From NCBI GenBank assembly GCA_964495885.1, contig CAZBWO010000009.1:62001-126000 (forward strand): DNA of 64,000 nucleotides. Reading direction: 5' to 3'. Positions within the stretch are counted from its first letter, which is position 1, and each line of letters begins with the position of its first letter. Shown here in pieces: positions 51,281 through 60,926 of the stretch. A model generated the notes under the pieces. It was given only the letters and a program-made list of their open reading frames with translations. It ran no database searches and was not told the DNA's origin. The position numbers and the translations under genes were made by a program. Source of the stretch: PALG01 sp964495885 (GTDB lineage Bacteria; Bacteroidota; Bacteroidia; Flavobacteriales; Flavobacteriaceae).

Positions 51281-52666
51281 TTAATATTGGTTATCGGCTA
51301 CTTCGTAACCTTCGGTTTCGTTAACAGTTCCCTCTTTATCTTCTACTCCATGAGTAAGTGTTTCCAGTTTCTTTCTGAAAAGCAAAACAATAGCTCCAAA
51401 AAGAACACAAAAAACAGCAATACCAGTGAATACTGTAAACTCTCCAAGCGCAGAAGCAGACTCACCCAATAATCCAGCTAGTTTATTACCAAAGCCAGTC
51501 ATGGCAAAATAAACTCCCATCATCAATGAAGCATACTTTAAGGGTGCCAATTTTGTAATATAGGATAGTGCTACCGGAGAAATACATAATTCCCCAACAG
51601 TATGGAATAAGTAAGCCAATACCAACCAATACATGGCAGAAGATCCTGTGCTATTAAATTCTGATGCCGCCGCTGACATGAAGAAAAATCCGGTTCCCAT
51701 GATGATCAATCCAATGATCATTTTAAACAAACCTGTTGCCAATTTTCCTTTTAGTTTCCTGCGTGCCCAATATCCAGCAACCAACGTTCCTAAAAAGATA
51801 ATAAACATGGCATTTAGGGACTGGAACCAAGAGGCGGGTACTTCCCAGCCCAACAACATTCTATTGGTATTTTCTTTTGCGTAGATATTCATGAGGCCGC
51901 CCGCTTGTTCAAAAGCACCCCAGAATACAATTACCAATAAGAAAGAAATAAATAATACGACAATCCTATCTTTTTCAACCTTTGTTAATGGACGCTTCAT
52001 AGCAGCCTTCTCTTCTTCGTCTTCGGAAGAACCTAGATAATTCCCAACATATTTTAAATGTTTTTGACCAAGTAAATACTGAAGTAACCCTAAGGCCATT
52101 CCTATACCTGCAAGTCCGAAACCATAGTGCCAACCGTGAACTTCCCCTACATAACCTACAATGATACTTGCCAAAAAGGCGCCTACGTTGATTCCAATGT
52201 AGAAAATGGTGAATCCCTTGTCCCTTCTAATATCTCCTTGCCTATAAAGACCACCAACCATGGTTGAAATATTAGGCTTTAGCATTCCAACACCTAAAAT
52301 AATCAACCCAAGTCCTGTATAAAAAGCCCACATTTGTTCAACAGCAAGAATACTATGCCCCATGACCAGTAAGATTCCGCCATATAAAACCGACTTCTTC
52401 TGCCCTAAAAATTTATCTGCAATCCATCCACCAGGAATAGATGCCACGTAAACTAACATGGTGTACCAGCCATATAATGCCAAAGCTTCTGCATTGGTCC
52501 ATCCTAATCCAGCGTTATCTGCAGCTGTTTCAGCTACTAAGTACAATACTAAAATTGCCCGCATTCCGTAGTAGGAGAAACGTTCCCACATTTCGGTGAA
52601 GAACAGGACGTACAATCCTACAGGATGTCCAAATAATTCTTTTTGTTTGTGTAAAGAAGTCGACAT
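51281..52666 (-). CDS. POT-family proton-coupled oligopeptide transporter
   Basis: A 461-residue MFS protein with the POT signature FFTEMWERFSYYGMRAILVL in helix 1 and FYIGINVGAFLASIIVGYVGE. It is a paralogue of the next gene but about 120 residues shorter. It lies 24 nt after the DPP IV gene, so its transport of peptides released by that enzyme is a reasonable inference. Confidence 0.94.
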   Translation of the reverse strand: MSTSLHKQKELFGHPVGLYVLFFTEMWERFSYYGMRAILVLYLVAETAADNAGLGWTNAEALALYGWYTMLVYVASIPGGWIADKFLGQKKSVLYGGILLVMGHSILAVEQMWAFYTGLGLIILGVGMLKPNISTMVGGLYRQGDIRRDKGFTIFYIGINVGAFLASIIVGYVGEVHGWHYGFGLAGIGMALGLLQYLLGQKHLKYVGNYLGSSEDEEEKAAMKRPLTKVEKDRIVVLFISFLLVIVFWGAFEQAGGLMNIYAKENTNRMLLGWEVPASWFQSLNAMFIIFLGTLVAGYWARRKLKGKLATGLFKMIIGLIIMGTGFFFMSAAASEFNSTGSSAMYWLVLAYLFHTVGELCISPVALSYITKLAPLKYASLMMGVYFAMTGFGNKLAGLLGESASALGEFTVFTGIAVFCVLFGAIVLLFRKKLETLTHGVEDKEGTVNETEGYEVADNQY

Positions 52667-52690
52667 AATAATTGGTTTTATTAGTTGGTT

Positions 52691-54904
52691 TTAATTTTTA
52701 ATTTCCAAGGTTTTGGTAGTAGGTGCCCCCAAGGTTCTGTGTACAAATTGTGTCATCTTTCGGTAGAGATGTAAACGGGTATTTCCGCCGTAAATTCCGT
52801 GGTTATCATCTGGATAGGCCAACCAATCAAAATCTTTATTGGCTTGTATCAATGCTTCTACCAGGCGCATGGTATTCTGAAAGTGAACGTTATCATCTGC
52901 AGTTCCGTGTACCAATAAAAAATCCCCTTCTAGCTTATCAACATGCGTGATAGGGGAATTCTCGTCATAACCCGAAGGATTTTCCTGTGGGGTAGTCATG
53001 TATCGTTCTGTATAAATGGTATCATAGAAACGCCAGCTTGTAACTGGGGCTACTGCAATGGCCATAGCGAAAGTATCTGGCGCCTGAAACAAGCAATTGG
53101 AAGACATAAACCCTCCATAGCTCCATCCCCAAATACCAATTCGGTTGGCATCTACATAGGGTAATTTACCTAATGTTTCGGCAACGGCAACTTGGTCTTC
53201 CACTTCATATTTACCTAATTCCTTTTGGGTCATTTTCTTAAAATCCCTGCCTTTATAACCGGTTCCCCTTCCGTCTACACAAACAACAATATAGCCTTCC
53301 TGGGCTAACATTTGGTGCCAATAATCATTTGCACCATTCCAACGGTTAGCAACATTTTGGGAGCCAGGGCCAGAATATTGATACATCAACACTGGATATT
53401 CCTTATTGGGGTCAAAATCTAATGGCTTGATGGTATACATGTTCAAATCTTCTCCATGAATGGAAATGGTAGAAAATTCCTTAGGGGACATTTTGAAACC
53501 CTTCAATTGCTCTAACAGCTCATCATTGTTTTTGATTTCCCGAAGCGGTTTTCCTGTTGCCCCATCATGAAGGGTAAATGTGTAGGGAGTCTCTGCACTG
53601 GAAAATGTATTGATGAAGTAGCTATAATCCTCACTAAACGCAGCACTGTTACTACCTTCTTGTTGGGTAAGTCTTACTTTGTTTTTTCCAGTACTACTAA
53701 TGGAATATACATCTCTGTTAATGCTTCCGTTTTCTGTGCTTTGATAATATACACGAGCCGTTTTGGGGTTAAATCCATAATAGCTTGTTACGGTCCACGG
53801 GCCGTCTGTGATTTGCTTGATGAGTTTACCATTTCGGTCATAATGATAGATATGGTTCCACCCACTTTTTTCACTGGTCCAGATAAAACTATTATCATTC
53901 AAAAAAGTTAGGTCATCTGTAATATCAACATAGGCATCATCCTTTTCTTGATGCACTAGCTTAGCAGTGTTTTTGGTAGCATCATAAAAGACTAAGTCCA
54001 ACACATTTTGGTGACGGTTCATCAACTGCACACTTAAAACATCTGCATCTTCCGTCCACATAATTCTTGGGATGTAGTAATGATTAAAAGCTGAAAGGTC
54101 AATTGGCGTAGTTAATTCAGAATTCAAATCATACACAAAGAGGGAAACCTCGGCATTTTTTTCACCAGCCTTTGGATATTTAAAGGTATCTTCTGTTGGA
54201 TATAGGTCTTTTCCGTAGACATCCATGGAAAATTCTGGCACTTCCGTCTCGTCAAACCGAATAAAAGCAATTTTATTTCCTGCTTTATTCCAATCAAAAG
54301 CCCTCACAAAAGCAAATTCTTCTTCGTAGACCCAATCTGTAATACCATTGATGATTTTATTTTCTTCACCATCAACAGTTATCTGCATTACTTTTCCTGT
54401 GCTTAAGTCCTTGATGTAAAGGTTGTTTTCAAAACCATAAGCCACTTTGGTTCCATCTGGGCTGAACGTAGGCTCCTGTACTTTTACATCAGAAAGCAGT
54501 GTTGCCGTTTGGGTTTTCGTATCGTACACATAATACGTTCCTAAGGTAGAGCGCCTGTAAATTCGATCTAGCTGGGTGGCTAATAGAATTTTCGACTCGT
54601 CATCGCTAAATTCATAAGAAAAAAAGTAAGGCACGTTGGAAAGATCTTCACTGTTCACCAACGTTTTGAGTTTCTCACCGCTCAAGTAATCGTACACATC
54701 AATACTGGAGGTTCCTTTGGATCGATCATAATTTAATACAGAATATTGCTTCCCGTTGTTCATGGAATGCAGGACATCCATATATTGTGTCCTAAATGTA
54801 CCTCCCCAAATATCTTCTAGAGTAATTGAATTTTGTTGTGCGGTGACAGATCCTACCAAAGCCACCATGAAAGCTAGCACAACACTGAATTGAAATCGCT
54901 TCAA
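52691..54904 (-). CDS. Dipeptidyl peptidase IV (S9 family)
   Basis: A 737-residue protein with a signal peptide (VALVGSVTAQ), an eight-bladed-propeller-like N-terminal half that includes the DPP IV Glu motif region (WVYEEEF), and an alpha/beta-hydrolase with GIWGWSYGGFMSS (Ser595), VHGTADDNVHF (Asp) and YPDDNHGIYGG (His). It removes X-Pro or X-Ala dipeptides from periplasmic peptides. It is the first gene of an operon with two POT carriers. Confidence 0.95.
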   Translation of the reverse strand: MKRFQFSVVLAFMVALVGSVTAQQNSITLEDIWGGTFRTQYMDVLHSMNNGKQYSVLNYDRSKGTSSIDVYDYLSGEKLKTLVNSEDLSNVPYFFSYEFSDDESKILLATQLDRIYRRSTLGTYYVYDTKTQTATLLSDVKVQEPTFSPDGTKVAYGFENNLYIKDLSTGKVMQITVDGEENKIINGITDWVYEEEFAFVRAFDWNKAGNKIAFIRFDETEVPEFSMDVYGKDLYPTEDTFKYPKAGEKNAEVSLFVYDLNSELTTPIDLSAFNHYYIPRIMWTEDADVLSVQLMNRHQNVLDLVFYDATKNTAKLVHQEKDDAYVDITDDLTFLNDNSFIWTSEKSGWNHIYHYDRNGKLIKQITDGPWTVTSYYGFNPKTARVYYQSTENGSINRDVYSISSTGKNKVRLTQQEGSNSAAFSEDYSYFINTFSSAETPYTFTLHDGATGKPLREIKNNDELLEQLKGFKMSPKEFSTISIHGEDLNMYTIKPLDFDPNKEYPVLMYQYSGPGSQNVANRWNGANDYWHQMLAQEGYIVVCVDGRGTGYKGRDFKKMTQKELGKYEVEDQVAVAETLGKLPYVDANRIGIWGWSYGGFMSSNCLFQAPDTFAMAIAVAPVTSWRFYDTIYTERYMTTPQENPSGYDENSPITHVDKLEGDFLLVHGTADDNVHFQNTMRLVEALIQANKDFDWLAYPDDNHGIYGGNTRLHLYRKMTQFVHRTLGAPTTKTLEIKN

Positions 54905-55000
54905 ATTGTAAATTTTTTGTTAGCTCAAGTTTACTAAATAATTCTCGAAATATAAGGGTTTTTTAGTTAATTCCCCCTTTTTTGAAATGCCATTTGTAGC

Positions 55001-55029
55001 TTGATAAAAAACGGAAAGCCCTATATTTG
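55001..55029 (+). promoter_or_regulatory. Promoter of the HMG-CoA reductase gene
   Basis: TTG (55001-55003) and TATATTTG (55022-55029) with an 18-nt spacer. It ends 19 nt before the ATG at 55049 and lies inside the longer open frame, deciding for the ATG at 55049. Confidence 0.65.
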
Positions 55030-55048
55030 TGCTTTAAGAATTCCCTAC

Positions 55049-56356
55049 ATGGCACAGCAAAAGGTTTCTGGTTTTTCAAAAAAAAGTAAGTCGGAAAAAA
55101 TAGATTGGCTACTCAACACTTTTTTAAAAGAAGAGCCTAACGCTAAAAAGATATTGGAGCAATACTGGAACCCAGACCTAAAACTCCAAAGCCTACATGA
55201 CGATTTTATTGAAAACACCATCACCAACTATTACCTACCCTTTGGAGTAGCCCCTAACTTTCTCATAAACAACCAATGGTTTGTGTTGCCCATGGTGACA
55301 GAAGAAAGTTCTGTGGTTGCTGCGGCTAGCAATGCTGCAAAGTTTTGGATGGATCGCGGAGGATTTAAAGCTGAAGTAGTTTCCACCGTTAAAAACGGAC
55401 AAGTACATCTTTCATATGCTGGAAGACCTGAAACACTTTTTGCTTTTTTTGAAGGCATAAAAACAAAGTTGATTGCCTCTGTTGAAAAAATACAAGCCAA
55501 CATGGTGAAAAGGGGGGGCGGACTTATAGATTTAAAATTAGAATCCCTTACCGAAAGTTTACCAGATTACTATCAAATACATGCTTCTTTTGAAACACTA
55601 GATGCAATGGGTGCTAACTTTATTAATAGCTGCCTTGAACAATTTGCCAAAAGCTTTGAAGAGGAAGCCACTAATCATACAGCTTTTGAAAATACCTCAC
55701 CGGAAGTCATCATGAGCATTCTTTCCAATTACGTTCCAGAATGCTTAGTAAGGGCGGAAGTTAGCTGTCCTATTGCCCAACTTTCGAATAATAACGTGGA
55801 TGGAGAAATTTTTGCGCAGAATTTTGTTCGCGCAGTGAATATGGCCCATGCCAATCCCAGAAGGGCGGTGACACACAACAAAGGAATCATGAATGGTGTA
55901 GATGCGGTGGTCATTGCCACCGGAAATGATTTTAGGGCCGTAGAAGCAGGAGTACACGCTTACGCCGCTAGGGAGGGACAATATAAAAGTTTAACGCATG
56001 CTAGTGTTGAAAAAGGTATTTTCAAGTTTTGGATTGAACTTCCGCTTGCTTTAGGAACTGTAGGCGGACTCACAGCCCTGCACCCACTAGTAAAAGTTTC
56101 TTTTGGGCTTTTACAAAGCCCAAATGCAAAAAACTTAATGCAGATTGTTGCCGTAGCAGGTTTGGCCCAGAATTTTGCAGCCGTTCGATCTTTGGTGACT
56201 ACTGGCATCCAAAAAGGGCATATGAAAATGCACTTGATGAATATTTTAAATCAGTTGGAAGCTTCAGCAGCAGAAAAAGAGCAAGCTATCAACCATTTTA
56301 AAGACCAAGTTATTTCGCACAGCTCCGTAGAAGACTTTGTTAAATCCATTCGCTAA
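55049..56356 (+). CDS. Hydroxymethylglutaryl-CoA reductase, degradative-type (class II)
   Basis: From the ATG at 55049 the protein has 435 residues, the size of class II enzymes. It shows FLINNQWFVLPMVTEESSVV at the front, ASFETLDAMGANFINSC, RAVTHNKGIMNGVDAVVIATGND (cofactor region) and ELPLALGTVGG. It interconverts HMG-CoA and mevalonate with NAD(P)H. Together with the GHMP kinase that begins 1 nt later this points to mevalonate-route isoprenoid synthesis. Confidence 0.93.
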   Translation: MAQQKVSGFSKKSKSEKIDWLLNTFLKEEPNAKKILEQYWNPDLKLQSLHDDFIENTITNYYLPFGVAPNFLINNQWFVLPMVTEESSVVAAASNAAKFWMDRGGFKAEVVSTVKNGQVHLSYAGRPETLFAFFEGIKTKLIASVEKIQANMVKRGGGLIDLKLESLTESLPDYYQIHASFETLDAMGANFINSCLEQFAKSFEEEATNHTAFENTSPEVIMSILSNYVPECLVRAEVSCPIAQLSNNNVDGEIFAQNFVRAVNMAHANPRRAVTHNKGIMNGVDAVVIATGNDFRAVEAGVHAYAAREGQYKSLTHASVEKGIFKFWIELPLALGTVGGLTALHPLVKVSFGLLQSPNAKNLMQIVAVAGLAQNFAAVRSLVTTGIQKGHMKMHLMNILNQLEASAAEKEQAINHFKDQVISHSSVEDFVKSIR

Positions 56357-56357
56357 T

Positions 56358-57260
56358 ATGGAAGCTACAAATTTTTATAGCCACGGAAAATTATTGCTTA
56401 CAGGAGAATATTTTGTATTGGATGGCGCTAAAGCACTTGCTATTCCAACTCGCTTCGGACAATCTCTACATATTGAAAAAGGAACAAGGGAAGGGTTGCA
56501 TTGGGTTAGCTTGGATGCCGAAGGAAATACATGGTTTGAAGCAGTGTATACCCTATTTGACTTTACCACTTCAACAAACTCTTCAATTGCAGAAACCCTT
56601 CAACGTATTTTGCTGAAAGCACGCAAACTGAACCCTAGCTTTTTAAAAAACACTACATCTATCAAGGTAGTTTCAAGTTTGGACTTTCCACGGAATTGGG
56701 GACTTGGAACTTCTTCCACGCTTATTAACAACATTGCCCAATGGGCTGAAGTTGATGCCTATCAATTATTACAGGAAAGCTTCGGCGGAAGCGGCTATGA
56801 TATTGCAGCGGCACAGCACAACCAACCGATCCTGTATCAGCTTGACAATGGAATTCCCAAAATTACGGAAGTTTCTTTTCCTTGGGATTTTCAGGAAGAA
56901 TTGCTCTTTGTGCATTTAAACCAAAAAAAAGACAGCAAAGAAGGGATTCAGCATTATAGGTCCAAAAGCATTGATGAAGAGATATTGAATACAATTAGTG
57001 AATTAAGCCAATCTATTTTAAATGCTTCTTCGCTTTTAGCATTTGAAAAGTTTATAAACCTTCACGAAGAACTTATAGCCAATTCCCTAGGTTTGACCCC
57101 TGTGAAAGCAACTTATTTTCCAGATTATCCTGGTGCCATCAAAAGTTTGGGGGCTTGGGGAGGAGATTTCATTCTTGCTACCCGGGCAAAGGAAAATGCC
57201 CATTACTTTACTAAAAAAGGATATACAACACAGCTAGGCTTTCAAGAAATGATCCTATAA
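56358..57260 (+). CDS. GYDIA-family GHMP kinase (mevalonate-pathway kinase-like)
   Basis: From the ATG at 56358 the protein has 300 residues: FYSHGKLLLTGEYFVLDGA at the N-terminus (GHMP family start), NWGLGTSSTLINNIAQW (ATP-binding Gly/Ser loop) and GGSGYDIAAAQHN, the GYDIA motif. GHMP kinases phosphorylate small metabolites. Being translationally coupled to HMG-CoA reductase (1-nt gap), it probably acts on mevalonate or its phosphate. Confidence 0.9.
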   Translation: MEATNFYSHGKLLLTGEYFVLDGAKALAIPTRFGQSLHIEKGTREGLHWVSLDAEGNTWFEAVYTLFDFTTSTNSSIAETLQRILLKARKLNPSFLKNTTSIKVVSSLDFPRNWGLGTSSTLINNIAQWAEVDAYQLLQESFGGSGYDIAAAQHNQPILYQLDNGIPKITEVSFPWDFQEELLFVHLNQKKDSKEGIQHYRSKSIDEEILNTISELSQSILNASSLLAFEKFINLHEELIANSLGLTPVKATYFPDYPGAIKSLGAWGGDFILATRAKENAHYFTKKGYTTQLGFQEMIL

Positions 57261-57288
57261 AAAAGGCTCGTCATTCAACGAGCCTTTT
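57261..57288. terminator. Bidirectional terminator
   Basis: AAAAGGCTCGT (57261-57271) and ACGAGCCTTTT (57278-57288), a perfect 11 bp stem with A and T flanks. It lies between the convergent GHMP kinase and PpiD-like genes. Confidence 0.92.
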
Positions 57289-57309
57289 ATATATTTTAGC
57301 AACAATTTA

Positions 57310-59382
57310 TTAATAAAACTTTGCTCTATTATCTTCGATATCTGCATTTTTCTTCAGCGCTGTAAATACTTTATTTCCTAAAGTATTAGCGTTACCAACG
57401 GCAGTTGCCAACTGATTGGTGTAGGCAGCATAGTTATCAAGTTCAGGGGCTTTATTTACTGCTAAAACCCTTACTTGGAATACTCCATTTTCTCCATCGA
57501 TTAGTCCAGTAGTTTCACCAGCTGCAACTCCAAATGCAGCACCTACCACCATGGGTTCTGTTCCAGCTCCAGCAATGGTTGGGTTGGAACGAGTAAGCAA
57601 ATCAGCAGTTTTTACAGTTTCGTTTTGGCTACTTGCAACTTCCTGAAGCGTTGTTCCAGAAATTGTCTCCCTAATTTTAGCCGCTTTTTTCTGTTTTTTA
57701 AGAATTGGGGTGACCAACCCAGATGCTTCCGCAATACTCATCAGTGCCTTTTCGGTACTTTTTCGAGTCAATCGCACTACAATATAACTATCGTTCACAT
57801 TAAAACGCTTTACATCTCCTACTTTGGCCTCTTCGGAAAATGCCCAGCTAATAATGGTTCTGTTGTAACCAACCCCTGGGATATTGGAATCCATTTTCCC
57901 AACATTATTTACTGGCTTTGCTTTTAGACCTTTTTCATCCAAGGCCGTTTCATAATTTCCGCTTCTGGCAGCTTCAGCAAATTTGGCAGAAGCCGAAAAT
58001 ACTTCGGAAAGGGTAGCTTCGGAAGGTTCAATTTCTTTTGTTACAGTAGCAACCTTCACAACAGGCTGCATATTTTTTTGGCCCTCTACTTCAATGATGT
58101 GGTATCCAAAGTTTGTTTCCACAACGCCAATATCGCCTACACTTTGTTCAAAAGAAAAGTCCCTAAACGCAGGCACCATTCTATTGTATGCAAACCAATC
58201 ATAATGTCCTCCTTTATCCTTGCTTCCCGGATCTGAAGAAAATTTACTTGCCAAATCTTCAAATTTTGAACGGTTACCGCGAAGCACTTTCAGAAGGCTA
58301 TCTGCTGTTGCCTTTGCTTGTTCTTTTGTACGGGTGATGCTATCTGTTCTGTTTAAGCCAACAGGAATAAGTATATGACGGGCTTCAGCAGAATCTGGCA
58401 ATTGTCTTTTTGCCAACACCTTGGTAATATTCATGGTGTTTTCTACCTTGTAAGGACCGTAGACCTCTCCTACAGGAATCTGCATGATCGTATCTTTTAA
58501 TGCTTCTGAAAGTTCACTTTTGTATGACCACTTGTCTTGGAAAGCCACATCACTTTGGTCATTCACAAAAAACTCATTGTCTTCTGCATTTTTGAATTCT
58601 TCTTTTAATTCATTCATACTTGTACGAGCTTGTTCTATATCATCCAAGGAAGGTTCTTCCAAGAAAGATACATATTCAAAATCTACAAGCGGATCTACTT
58701 CATAATCATTAGGATGCTGTCTCATGTAAGCTTCAATTTCAGCATCGGTAACAGTCACGTCTTCATCGGCAATTTTTGCATAAGGAACGAAAACATATTC
58801 TATATTCACCTTATCATTTTCAAAATGATATTGTTGTTCGCCGTCGGACTTGGTGGTTACCATTCCGCCACGCACTAAATTCACATAGTTCCCTTGCAAT
58901 AAACTCTGTCGTACACTTTCAATATAGTTATCCCATTGTTGTTTTGCAGCAGGATTTCCTTGAATGCTGGCAACATATTCTACTAGTTTTGCCTCGCTGT
59001 ATATTCCATTTTCATCCTGAAAATTAGGATTACTAGAAAGCGACAACGCCAACATTTCGTTAATTTGATCTTCACTTACTCTCAAACCAAGTGCTTCTGC
59101 CTGCTGGTCAAAAAGAACTTTCTTCACCTCTTGATCCCAAATGGCGTTCATGGCCTGAGAAGGATTGGCGTTTGGGCCCAAGGAACGTTGATAATCGTCC
59201 AGTTTGGTCATAAAGTCTGTTCTGGAAATTTCGGTTCCATTAATGATTGCTGCAGTATCTTCTACATCAGAACTGCCTCCCCCTTTATTGATGATATCGC
59301 TTAAAATAAAAGCGAAAAGTGCTAGGGCTATAATAAGAATGAGGAAAAAACCTCGTTTACGAATGCTATTTAATATCGCCAT
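57310..59382 (-). CDS. ppiD: PpiD/SurA-like periplasmic peptidyl-prolyl isomerase
   Basis: A 690-residue protein with an N-terminal membrane helix (GFFLILIIALALFAFILSDI), a SurA_N-type helical domain, and a parvulin domain (ARHILIPVGL, DPGSKDKGGHYDWFAYNRMV, VETNFGYHIIEV). The C-terminal half is helical. It is a membrane-anchored folding helper for outer-membrane proteins. It is the last gene of the envelope cluster on this strand. Confidence 0.92.
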   Translation of the reverse strand: MAILNSIRKRGFFLILIIALALFAFILSDIINKGGGSSDVEDTAAIINGTEISRTDFMTKLDDYQRSLGPNANPSQAMNAIWDQEVKKVLFDQQAEALGLRVSEDQINEMLALSLSSNPNFQDENGIYSEAKLVEYVASIQGNPAAKQQWDNYIESVRQSLLQGNYVNLVRGGMVTTKSDGEQQYHFENDKVNIEYVFVPYAKIADEDVTVTDAEIEAYMRQHPNDYEVDPLVDFEYVSFLEEPSLDDIEQARTSMNELKEEFKNAEDNEFFVNDQSDVAFQDKWSYKSELSEALKDTIMQIPVGEVYGPYKVENTMNITKVLAKRQLPDSAEARHILIPVGLNRTDSITRTKEQAKATADSLLKVLRGNRSKFEDLASKFSSDPGSKDKGGHYDWFAYNRMVPAFRDFSFEQSVGDIGVVETNFGYHIIEVEGQKNMQPVVKVATVTKEIEPSEATLSEVFSASAKFAEAARSGNYETALDEKGLKAKPVNNVGKMDSNIPGVGYNRTIISWAFSEEAKVGDVKRFNVNDSYIVVRLTRKSTEKALMSIAEASGLVTPILKKQKKAAKIRETISGTTLQEVASSQNETVKTADLLTRSNPTIAGAGTEPMVVGAAFGVAAGETTGLIDGENGVFQVRVLAVNKAPELDNYAAYTNQLATAVGNANTLGNKVFTALKKNADIEDNRAKFY

Positions 59383-59471
59383 TTTCTTGAAAATTAACAG
59401 TGGGCGAAAATACCATTTTTCAATCGATTTATAAAAAACTAACGGAAAAAAATAAAAGAAGTTTCAAAAAG

Positions 59472-60725
59472 CTAATCCTGTTCCCTTTTTTGAAGCTCTA
59501 CCAACTCAATTTTTGTATTGGAAACTTCTATGATTTTGAAATTAAAACCATCTATTTCAACGGTTTCGTCTTTATCTGGAATTTCTTCCGTGAAGTTTAC
59601 AATCAATCCGCCCAAAGTTTCATAGTTTTCACCTTCTGGCAGATCTAATTTGTACATTTCATTTAAGTAATCTACCTCTAACCTGGCAGAAAAGCGGTAA
59701 TGACCTTCCGAAAGCTCTTCTTCTTCCAAAGCGACTGAATCATGTTCATCTTCGATTTCGCCAAAAAGCTCCTCTACAATATCCTCCACGGTAATGATTC
59801 CAGAAGTACCCCCGTATTCATCAATCACTACCGCAATACTTTTACGTTTTCGGGTTAAGATATTCAGGACATCTTTCACATGAATACTTTCTGGCACGAA
59901 AACCACTGGCATCAACACCTTTTTTAGGGAGTTTGGTTTTTTGAACAATTCAAAGGAATGAACATAACCTAAGATGTCATCAATATTTTCCTGATAGATC
60001 AAAATCTTTGAAAGTCCCGTTTCGGTAAATAGTTTCACCAGTTCTTTTGGGGTGGTTTCAATATCAACGGCAACTACTTCGGTTCTTGGGATCATTACTT
60101 CCCTTGCCCTAACTTCGGAAAACTCCAGTGCATTCTGAAAAATCTGTATTTCGCTATCAATATCCTCTACTCCATCTACGGTTTCCATTTGCTCGTTGAT
60201 GTAATGCCCCAACTCTACCTTGCTGAAGCTAAGCTGTACAGCATCCCCTTCTGTCTTGAAAAAAACCTTAAGGACCAAATCTGAAATCCAAATGACAAAT
60301 TCTGAAACAAAAAAGAACAATACATAAAAAAGATACGCTGGAAAGGCGAAAAGCTTTACTGTTTGATTTGCGTAAATCTGAAAAAACACCTTTGGAAGGA
60401 ATTCTGCCGTAAATAAGATCACGATGGTTGAAATGAGGGTCTGTACCAATAAGCCAGACAAGCCTTCCAGTGGAATAAAACTCATGAGCAATTCACCCAT
60501 AAAAAATCCATAAATAACCAAAGCGATGTTATTACCCACTAACATGGTGGCAATAAATTTTGAAGGTCTTTTAGTAATTCGTTGTAAGATAATGGCGAGA
60601 AAGTTATTCTGTTTTTTCTCTATTTCTATATGAATTTTATTCGCTGATACATAGGCGATTTCCATTCCAGAGAAAAATGCCGAGAATATTAAAGATAGTA
60701 TGACAATAAGAATCTGAAATTCCAT
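59472..60725 (-). CDS. CNNM/CBS-domain membrane protein (hemolysin / CorC family, GldE-like)
   Basis: A 417-residue protein with an N-terminal CNNM transmembrane domain (FSAFFSGMEIAYVSANKIHIE), a CBS pair (about 200-320: EVMIPRTEVVAVD, VVIDEYGGTSGIITVEDIVEE) and a C-terminal CorC/HlyC domain. The family moves or senses divalent cations; in Bacteroidetes a close relative, GldE, is tied to gliding. No other gliding gene is near, so GldE is not asserted. Confidence 0.87.
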   Translation of the reverse strand: MEFQILIVILSLIFSAFFSGMEIAYVSANKIHIEIEKKQNNFLAIILQRITKRPSKFIATMLVGNNIALVIYGFFMGELLMSFIPLEGLSGLLVQTLISTIVILFTAEFLPKVFFQIYANQTVKLFAFPAYLFYVLFFFVSEFVIWISDLVLKVFFKTEGDAVQLSFSKVELGHYINEQMETVDGVEDIDSEIQIFQNALEFSEVRAREVMIPRTEVVAVDIETTPKELVKLFTETGLSKILIYQENIDDILGYVHSFELFKKPNSLKKVLMPVVFVPESIHVKDVLNILTRKRKSIAVVIDEYGGTSGIITVEDIVEELFGEIEDEHDSVALEEEELSEGHYRFSARLEVDYLNEMYKLDLPEGENYETLGGLIVNFTEEIPDKDETVEIDGFNFKIIEVSNTKIELVELQKREQD

Positions 60726-60926
60726 TTACTTGTCTTGGTTACGCTTTTCCAAATTCTTTCGGAAACGGCGCTTAAAGAAGAACATAAACACAGCGACTAC
60801 CGCAAAAAACACAAAAATATAAGCCCGACTTCTATTTTCTTCCCAATTCACATAGACCAAATACAAAGAAAAAAGCGCCATTGCGATATAAGCATATTCA
60901 AAAAGTCTGTAGATTTTATTGCCCAT
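60726..60926 (-). CDS. Small two-helix membrane protein between lptC and the CNNM gene
   Basis: From the ATG at 60926 the protein has 66 residues, MGNKIYRLFEYAYIAMALFS and a second helix, then a strongly basic tail (FFKRRFRKNLEKRNQDK). The longer frame to 61151 runs across lptC and is not needed. It overlaps the lptC end by 11 nt and abuts the CNNM gene, so it is part of the operon. No family was recognised. Confidence 0.75.
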   Translation of the reverse strand: MGNKIYRLFEYAYIAMALFSLYLVYVNWEENRSRAYIFVFFAVVAVFMFFFKRRFRKNLEKRNQDK

